DNA of 64,000 nucleotides from positions 2,666,001-2,730,000 of the forward strand of contig JANTQA010000072.1 of NCBI GenBank assembly GCA_027625915.1, read 5' to 3'. Numbering within the stretch: position 1 is the first letter of the stretch; each line of letters begins with the position of its first letter. This DNA comes from Anaeramoeba flamelloides. Lineage: Eukaryota; Metamonada; Anaeramoebidae. A model generated the notes under the pieces. The model was not told where the DNA came from and did no database searches. It saw nothing but the letters and a program-made list of their open reading frames with translations. Made by a program: the position numbers and the translations under genes. This document shows positions 57,601 through 64,000 of this stretch, in pieces.

Positions 57601-58884
57601 GGATTCAAAGATTGTCAAATACTTTTATTTCTTGAGTGAAGTCTGAAGAAAAATGAATTGATCTAAAAAAGTAAATGGCAATTTGTTATAAATTTCTGAA
57701 ACATGACGAATTGTTCTTGTCTCTTGTTTTTTGAAGATTCAGAGATGTATTTTGAGCCTTTATAGTTTCCAATTTTGATTTAAAAGATCAAGTTTGGTGT
57801 TGAAAGTTATGATATCACATCTCAAAACTCTTTTTTCTTTCTCTTATTTTAGCTTCTAGGTTTAAAAGATTGTGTTTATACTCTTTTTCTGATTGGATCA
57901 GCAAATATTTTTCTTTTTATGCTTGGTTGTCTTGTTTAATCAACTTGATTTTTGATAAAAAAAACCAAGTTTGATTATAATTTTTTCTTACATTTTTTTT
58001 GTATTCAAAGTTATTTCGTGGTGTTTTGTGGGCTAATTGGAGTTCTTTTGTTTTCTTTTGAACGGTGCAATTAATCGTTGTATTTTCAGATTTTTTCAAA
58101 TGATCACAATTTTTCGACCTGTTACTAAATTATCTTATTATGTGCATCTATTTTGGGAGTTGGATTAGAACAAACAAATATTTGAATTGTATCACATTAT
58201 GGAATTGTACATTCTACTATTATTTTCCAATTAAAAAATGAAAATTTTTAGTTCACATTCCATAATATTTTTAATAGTTTATAAGCTGAAGTCAAATCAA
58301 AGATCTTTCCAAAATCGTTTCGAAAGGATATTTTGAGACAACAAATTAAAGTTTCTTACTTAACTCTAAGACAAATTTTTTTCTCTGCTAATTTGATCGT
58401 AAGCAGTAATCATTAATATTCTTTTTGGAAATCGAAAAAAAAATTTTCATTTCTTAATTGGAAAATAACAGTATAAAAATCTTAATGTCATCAACAAAAG
58501 CCAGAATAGTTTTTAATATTTTCAAACAAGAAAATAGTGTAGAGATTATGACTTTTTAAACTTTTGAATAAGAGGTGATGTAAATAGATGACCTTTAAAA
58601 CAAATATTCTTTTAATAACTCTTGGGTGAATTCACTTCTCAAGTTCAGAATTTATTTCAGAAAACTAATAAGAATTTGTGTAATACCATTCGATAATCTT
58701 GGCTGATTTAAGAATTTATTTGTCGGAAAAAAAATATTTTGATCAAAAAAATTATTTCAAAATCTGGGCAAATAGATATGTTGAAGTTCAATAACCCTTT
58801 GAAGAACCAATTACCTTTTTACTTATTTTTAGTGCTTCAATCGCTGAGAAACCTACTATTTATGGAAAATTCTAACAAGAAAAA
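57601..58884. other. upstream flank of the membrane-protein gene
   Basis: Presumed promoter region of the minus-strand gene. A segment at 57852-57980 after TTATTTTAG reads like protein on the plus strand (SRFKRLCLYSFSDWISKYFS) but is T-rich and isolated, so I leave it unassigned. Confidence 0.3.
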
Positions 58885-59160
58885 AAAGCTCAACACAATT
58901 TTTAATTGGGAACCTTAACAGAACCTGAAAATTAAAAGTAAGATCAATTAAAAAAAGAAAAAATAAATGAATAAAGACAAAATGAATGTACATCACAATC
59001 ATAACCCTTTTTCTGGCACTATCTTTTGGTATGTGTTTGTTCTTTGATTAATCAATGATTAAAAATTTATCAAAGAAGTTGACAATTTTTGGGATCTCCA
59101 AAGTCATTCTAACAATTTCAATCTAAAAGGAGATTTAAAATGTTTTTGTTGGTTTGATTG
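58885..59160. mobile_element. TIR element H, truncated copy
   Basis: TTTTTAATTGGGAACCTTAACAG with following AAAGTAAGATCAATTAAAAA matches the left part of copies at 700-1100 and 61120-61490; the right end is not recognisable. Confidence 0.45.
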
Positions 59161-59340
59161 AAAACACTTTAATGGATTATTCTTTGAAGTTTATTTATAA
59201 ATTATATTGATTGATTTTGCTTGTTCGCTTCCTGGCTCTTTTAAGGTTTATAAATTAAATGTAATTTGGAATCATTTTAACCTATTTAGTTTTTTCCCCA
59301 AACGATTATATTGATTTCTTTTTGGAATTTTCATTGATCT

Positions 59341-59484
59341 TCAATTAATAGAGATTGAGAAAATTTTTTGCCAATTACTTAGATTTGAATGACCCTGTTT
59401 ATTTTCAATATTAAACATTTTTCTAGATAAGGAATCCTTATTAAAAAATTGACCGTGAAAAAATAATAGATACTATTCCCTTAA
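59341..59484 (+). mobile_element. MITE D, left-truncated copy
   Basis: Contains TTGCCAATTACTTAGATTTG and TTTTTCTAGATAAGGAATCC and ends ATTCCCTTAA, as in the copies at 9665 and 38306. The first TTAA end is missing. Confidence 0.6.
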
Positions 59485-59550
59485 ATAAGATTTATTTTTC
59501 AAAAATTCTAATTTGGTTATGTTAAAATTTTTGAATTGGAGTTTTAAACC

Positions 59551-60136
59551 GAAGCCATTTCGAATAAGGTGGGGCAAATTTATTATAAAATATATCTTTT
59601 AAACCAAATCTTTAAAAAAGTATTTAAATTTCCACAATCATTAACTACCATTTATCAAATCTTGGTAATAATTCAATTTGTTTCTTAGTATTGTATTTCA
59701 TAAATAAAAGATCTTAAAATTTCTGATCTTGATTTAGTCTGATATTTTTTTATAAGTGAAATTTGATGTTTATTATTTTCTTTTTGTTTGAAAAAACCGT
59801 TTCCATAACTTGTATAATCTCAATAAATTTTCAAATGGTATTGAAAAGACATAACTGCATTTTATCGTTTAAAAAATCATTTTTACCATTTCGATATTTC
59901 CAGTTTTTTGTTGAAATTGGCCGCACATTGTTTTCACCAAAAAAAGTGTTATTTTTTTTTATTTTTGAGAAATATTTCAAAGAACAAATTTTTAAATAAA
60001 TACTTTAGTTATTTATTCAATTGGTATTAATATTAAACGTAATTTGGTATTGTCAATTAATGAACACTTTCACTAAAAAGGATGTTTTTTTATGAAATGT
60101 AAAAAAAAATGCCTGACTTTTTTGGAAATACCGTAG
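59551..60136 (+). mobile_element. TIR element I, copy 2
   Basis: Starts GCCATTTCGAATAAGGTGGG and ends GACTTTTTTGGAAATACCG, inverted to each other. The body matches 43081-43680. It begins some 65 bp after the MITE D copy. Confidence 0.6.
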
Positions 60137-60230
60137 TATCGAATACTATCACCTTTTTTCCGTGATATTAAACCCATTAAAATATTACTTGAACAAAATA
60201 CACAAATATTATAATAAAAAGAAGATAAAT

Positions 60231-60247
60231 GCCCCCCCCCCCCCCCA
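60231..60247. repeat. C(16) homopolymer tract
   Basis: A run of C bases in a region of about 85% A+T. Other G/C runs lie at 25481, 38008 and 62421-62444. C-tracts this long are rare in AT-rich genomes and may be slippage-prone. Confidence 0.9.
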
Positions 60248-60764
60248 TTTAAAATAAACCCAATTTCATAATAAATGGAACATTTTTTTTTTTTTTTTTT
60301 ACTTTTATATATTTTATTTTGTGACTTAAAAAAAATATTTCTAATGTATAAAATCGAATTTTAAAATAGCAATTATTTTATTATAATAGATAAATTTAAT
60401 TTATAAAAATATTTGTTTTCAAAATTTGATTTTTTAAGGAAAATACATTTAAAATGGAGTTTATTTACTCACCGATCAAATATTGGTCATCTAAATAATT
60501 AGATAATTGATCTTGAAAAACAAAAATATAATAACTTTTTTCTTGATTCTATAAGCAATATTTAATACAATTACTTTATCTTCACACATTTTTTTTTTAT
60601 TCTTCTTCGAAAAACTTTTATTTGGGAATTATTTTCGTAAAAAAATTATTTTCCTATTTCTAAAAAAAATATTAAAAATGAATTTTAAATTCCATTTTTC
60701 AATTTACTATTATTATTATATTTTTTTTTTATTGGTGAGATTGACCGTACAAATTTACACCCCG

Positions 60765-60865
60765 TATACCTTAAGTTTTTTTTTAATCTAAGAAATTAAA
60801 AAAACATAGAAACCTTACAGCACTTTACAGCACTTGGTGGGAATCTAAGGCATTTTCTTAGACTC
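60765..60865. repeat. compound palindromic repeat K, copy 8 (reverse)
   Basis: In reverse orientation it reads CCACCAAGTGCTGTAAAGTG, like the GTGCCGTAGAGTGCC core, followed by a T(7)/A(9) hairpin. Diverged. Confidence 0.45.
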
Positions 60866-61119
60866 TCAATTTATTAACAGTTTTTATACTGATGATAATG
60901 TAGACAAGATTATATCTAAAGCATGATATATATTGAATTTTACTTCATAACCGATGATTTATAGGATAAATCGTTTTGTTTTAAAAAATAATTTTCAAAC
61001 AAAGTATAAAAAGCAATATAATTCAAGACAGTTGTTTCATTATTATAATAATTTTTTTTTTCTTATGGCTGAATTTTATATACAATTCTGGAAGAAAATT
61101 GAAACAGGTAAAAAAAATG

Positions 61120-61490
61120 GAGACGCTTTTTTTCACTGGGAACCTTACCGAAAACGAAAAGTAAAACCAATTAAAAAAAGAAAGGCATTAAATTCAAATA
61201 CTGATCCATTTTATTATTTCCAACCAAACAAACAAACATAATTTAAATCTTACTTAAATATCAAAATTTTTTGTTTGGTTTTGGGGATCACAAATGTTTT
61301 TTTTTTGAATAAATTTTTATTAATTGATCAATCAAAGAAAAACCCTTATCAATAGATAGTATTAAAATAAACTGTTATTGTGTTGAATCCACCATTTTAT
61401 CTTTATTTATTCATCTATTCTTTTATTAATTAATATTACTTTGAATTTTCAGTAATGCACCCAATGAAAACCACGTTACACTTTATTTTG
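61120..61490. mobile_element. TIR element H, copy 2
   Basis: Left CACTGGGAACCTTACCGAAA and right TCAGTAATGCACCCAATGAA are imperfect inverted repeats. The body matches copy 1 (TTAATTGATCAATC, AAACTGTTATTGTGTTGAAT). Confidence 0.55.
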
Positions 61491-62493
61491 AGAACTGATA
61501 GTTGTTTTTAATTTATTTATTTATTTTTTGATTTAGACACTTCATAAAAGAGTTCACATTCGCACAGTTTTAAAAAAGTATTACATTTGTTTTTTTTTAT
61601 CATCTAGGAAACTGTTTTCATATTGATTCTTTTCCTACACCACTGATTACATAATAAACTAAAATTCAAAATTTTCCACACAGCTAAAACGTTACAAACA
61701 ATCACAATAATACATTTTCATTGAAATTGGAGATAATTTTGATTTTTGTAAAATATGAAAATCATTTTTTCATCTTTTAGTTTTTGTTTTCATTTCATTG
61801 TTTGAATTACCTAATTTGCTTCATTCGATCAAAATTTTTTTCAACAATTGATATTAGGTTAAAGCCAAGTTGTTCCAAATAGAAGAACTCAAATAAAATT
61901 AGTTGGTAGTATCTAACCATTTGATCCATCAATATTCCTAATAGAATTTCAACAAATTTACCAATGTATTTTTTTGTTTTGCTCTCTCCAAAATTTTTAA
62001 CACACCCATGATTTATTTGTATTGATAATTATTTATTTATTGTTTTGTGAGTATTGTAATTTATAAAAAAGTGTTAACATTTCAATTAGTGAATGGTTCT
62101 AATTTGGTAAATCTTCTTGAATTGATTAAATAAGTTTTTTTTTTCACAAATCGAATTTTGGTGTGTTAAAAATTTTGAATTGGGGTTTACATAGTCTAAA
62201 AATTTCTTTCAGATTTAATAAAAATACAAACCAAGAAAATATAAAACAATCACCAAATACTACAATTAGGAAAGGAAAATTAAGTATCTAAGGATCTTTA
62301 CAGAATTAAAATAAAAATAAAAATTTTTATAACTTTTAATATTTTTTTAGAGAAAGACGTAAAGAAATATTATTACATTTACTATTTAAAAAAGTTGTAT
62401 CCTTCGAAATACCATTCTTTGCCCCCCCCTCCCCCCCCCCTCCTTTTTTTTGGAAATAATAATATTTGAACGAAGAATTTTGAAAAAAAAATA

Positions 62494-62690
62494 CAGTCAT
62501 ATTCAAATTTAAGGCATAAACTGGCAACAAAATTTAAAGCACAATAAAAATCTCAAATTAAGGCACTTTTTTTGGAATTTTTTTTTAAAAAAATTATTTT
62601 ATTAGAAAATAAATTTTATGCCTTAATTTGAGATTTTTATTGTGCTTTAAATTTTGTTGCCAGTTTATGCCTTAAATTTGAATCTGACTG
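62494..62690. mobile_element. foldback MITE, Tc1/mariner type (197 bp)
   Basis: Arms of about 75 bp are almost identical reverse complements: CAGTCATATTCAAATTTAAG on the left and the inverse of CAGTCAGATTCAAATTTAAG on the right, through GGCATAAACTGGCAACAAAA to AATCTCAAATTAAGGCA. TA flanks at 62492-62493 and 62691-62692. Near-perfect arms suggest a young insertion. No similar element elsewhere in the window. Confidence 0.85.
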
Positions 62691-63160
62691 TATAAAACTA
62701 CTTTTTTGTCCAAAAATAAATAAATCCCATTCCACTCAAACGTGCCCATACAAAAATGAAAAATCCATTTTTTTAAGAACCAACCATTTTATTGTTATTT
62801 TGAAATAAGAGAAACCATAAAAACCACTTAAGATTGATATTCATAAAAGAAATATATGAATAAACAATAAATATTTCAAAAAATAAAATGTTAAAAAAAA
62901 ATTTGCTTCTTTCATTGGAAGGTCTTGTGCAAAATTTCTCATTTTCATCGGAAATTAAACTTGCAGACAATATGGTTTTTTAATAGTAAGTGGATGAATT
63001 TTGAAAGCAAATACAAAGCACCAAATCTCTAAAAGTTGATTTGGGTTTCCAAACATTTTTTTTTTTAAAAACATTTACTTTCGAATTTAATTCTAAAGAA
63101 AAAAAAGAAAAGAAGAGAAAAGAAAAGAAAAACCAAAGTTGAAAAATGGATGAGGATCAA

Positions 63161-64000
63161 TTATTTTTTTTCAAAACCACTAATTCTTGAACGAGTTTCT
63201 TCCTTTTTTAAATCCCTCTTGGTAATTTTGAGCTCGAATTCGTTTTGTTCACTTTTATTCCTTTTTCCAACCAATTCCAATATTTGAGGATCAACTTTTT
63301 CTTGTAATTTTGAATTTATCTTGTGCAAGAGAGAGCTAAACCAATTTTCCTCTAATTGGTACTCCTCAAACCTTCTGTTGTACACCTGCTCTAACGCTTG
63401 GGTATAGCGAGGTGTCACGTCTACAACTTCCAAAGGACCAAATGCGATAATGTATGTGAGCTTCTTGCCCCAGCCCACCTCATAGGTTAAGGGCTTGTCT
63501 GAGATGTCTTCGCAAGGATCAAAATGGATCCATTTCTGTGTGGACTCATTGAACACTTCGACCCAAACGTGATCGGTCAAATCCAAGACCAGCCTTGTGT
63601 CGTACCCAAAGGCCGTCGTCATTCCTGCAAACACATTTGCCCATTCGCCACATCTCCCGATCCTTGATTGCAGCAGTCTTTCAACGGAATTGTATCTCGG
63701 GAAGCGCAGCAGATGCTTGCATGAGGTGCAACAGAATTGCTCCACACGCGGCGCGCCATATTTGAGATCCTCTTCAAACGCAGCCGTGTATCCTTGCCGT
63801 TCCATGGGCGCATTGCATTTGGGGCATTCAATTTTACCAAACCATTTGAAAAACTTTGTTTTGAACCAATGCATGAGGCTCAGCAAAAAGCCCCAGCGGC
63901 CTGCTTTGTTGAATTGATCGCACCTCAACAAGGGCTTGGCTTGCTCTGTGCTGTCCAGATAGATCTGCGCCTTTTCACTTTCGAGAAACATTTCGGAGTT
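63161..64000 (-). CDS. NGLY1: peptide:N-glycanase (PNGase), 5' end beyond the window
   Basis: Cytosolic amidase that removes N-glycans from misfolded glycoproteins during ER-associated degradation. The last about 280 residues are visible in one uninterrupted frame, open to the window edge; ATG 63991 is probably internal. Zinc-binding pairs ECPKC and CCTSC, then the transglutaminase-type core: Cys in GRCGEWAN, His in LTDHVWVEV and Asp in HFDPCED, followed by KPLTYEVGWGKKLTYIIAFG and VVDVTPRY. These match yeast Png1 and human NGLY1 closely, and all three catalytic residues are present. The C-terminus is Lys/Glu-rich and ends at 63161; no PAW domain is visible, so it is Png1-like in length. G+C is far higher than elsewhere in the window. 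Confidence 0.97.
   Translation of the reverse strand, partial: NSEMFLESEKAQIYLDSTEQAKPLLRCDQFNKAGRWGFLLSLMHWFKTKFFKWFGKIECPKCNAPMERQGYTAAFEEDLKYGAPRVEQFCCTSCKHLLRFPRYNSVERLLQSRIGRCGEWANVFAGMTTAFGYDTRLVLDLTDHVWVEVFNESTQKWIHFDPCEDISDKPLTYEVGWGKKLTYIIAFGPLEVVDVTPRYTQALEQVYNRRFEEYQLEENWFSSLLHKINSKLQEKVDPQILELVGKRNKSEQNEFELKITKRDLKKEETRSRISGFEKK

Noticed and set aside
63597-63917. 106-codon plus-strand frame
   Set aside because: Antisense of the PNGase catalytic domain, kept open by its higher G+C.
1-64000. LTR retroelements, Polintons or other capsid-bearing elements
   Set aside because: No paired direct terminal repeats, reverse transcriptase, integrase or capsid text was seen.
1-64000. tRNA, rRNA and CRISPR arrays
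   Set aside because: No cloverleaf with GGTTCGA-type T-loop, no conserved rRNA blocks and no regularly spaced direct repeats.

Overview
This is a very AT-rich (roughly 78-80% A+T by eye) stretch of eukaryotic nuclear DNA with few genes and spliceosomal GT-AG introns. It fits a free-living amoeboid protist. A long GAA/AAA-coded Lys-Glu-Asn-rich insert in an RCC1-BTB protein, the density of Tc1/mariner-type elements and the base composition suggest an Anaeramoeba-like organism. That placement is an inference from general knowledge; nothing in the window proves it. I see no bacterial genes, rRNA, tRNA or CRISPR.

Layout. 1.6-7.0 kb (-): a Rap/Ran-GAP domain gene in four small exons across two multi-kb introns. 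7.7-9.9 kb: foldback, palindromic and TTAA-flanked repeats. 11.0-11.9 and 13.1-13.8 kb (-): two unidentified genes with tiny (39-57 nt) introns plus one intron above 100 nt in gene 1. 14-17 kb: repeats, including a MITE nested in another. 17.75-19.5 kb (+): a 498-residue protein with PH-like segments and a KE-rich linker. 20.7-21.6 kb: a dispersed repeat. 22.5-27.6 kb (+): an RPP14/POP5-like RNase P/MRP subunit split by a 4.6 kb intron. 28-30.2 kb: a broken coding remnant and inverted repeats. 30.4-31.5 kb (+): ARF6. 32-36.7 kb: repeats, including a second nested MITE pair. 37.0-41.2 kb (+): RCC1-BTB. 41.3-43.7 kb: a decayed mariner beside another TIR element. 43.9-45.8 kb: a decayed coding island. 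46.4-47.7 kb (+): a GATA-BAH protein. 50.5-51.6 kb: an unresolved coding island. 52-57.6 kb (-): a putative membrane protein split by a 4.8 kb intron. 58-62.7 kb: repeats. 63.2-64 kb (-): peptide:N-glycanase running off the right edge.

The main result is structural. Much of what looks like gene desert is intron: reading for homology and splice phase joins distant short exons into RapGAP, RPP14-like and probably the membrane-protein gene. The long introns carry copies of the same repeats found between genes. Intron sizes fall into a tiny class and a kilobase class, with a few in the 100-300 nt range. The genes are ordinary housekeeping and signalling genes (membrane traffic, small-GTPase control, tRNA processing, glycoprotein quality control, chromatin) and do not form an operon or functional cluster.

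The repeats include two MITE families that have each inserted into the other, with an in-window empty site fixing one boundary exactly; a family of compound hairpin repeats with a GTGCCGTAGAGTGCC core; near-perfect foldbacks; and a TTAA-flanked element in short and long forms. Exon calls inside long introns rest on reading by eye and need transcript support.
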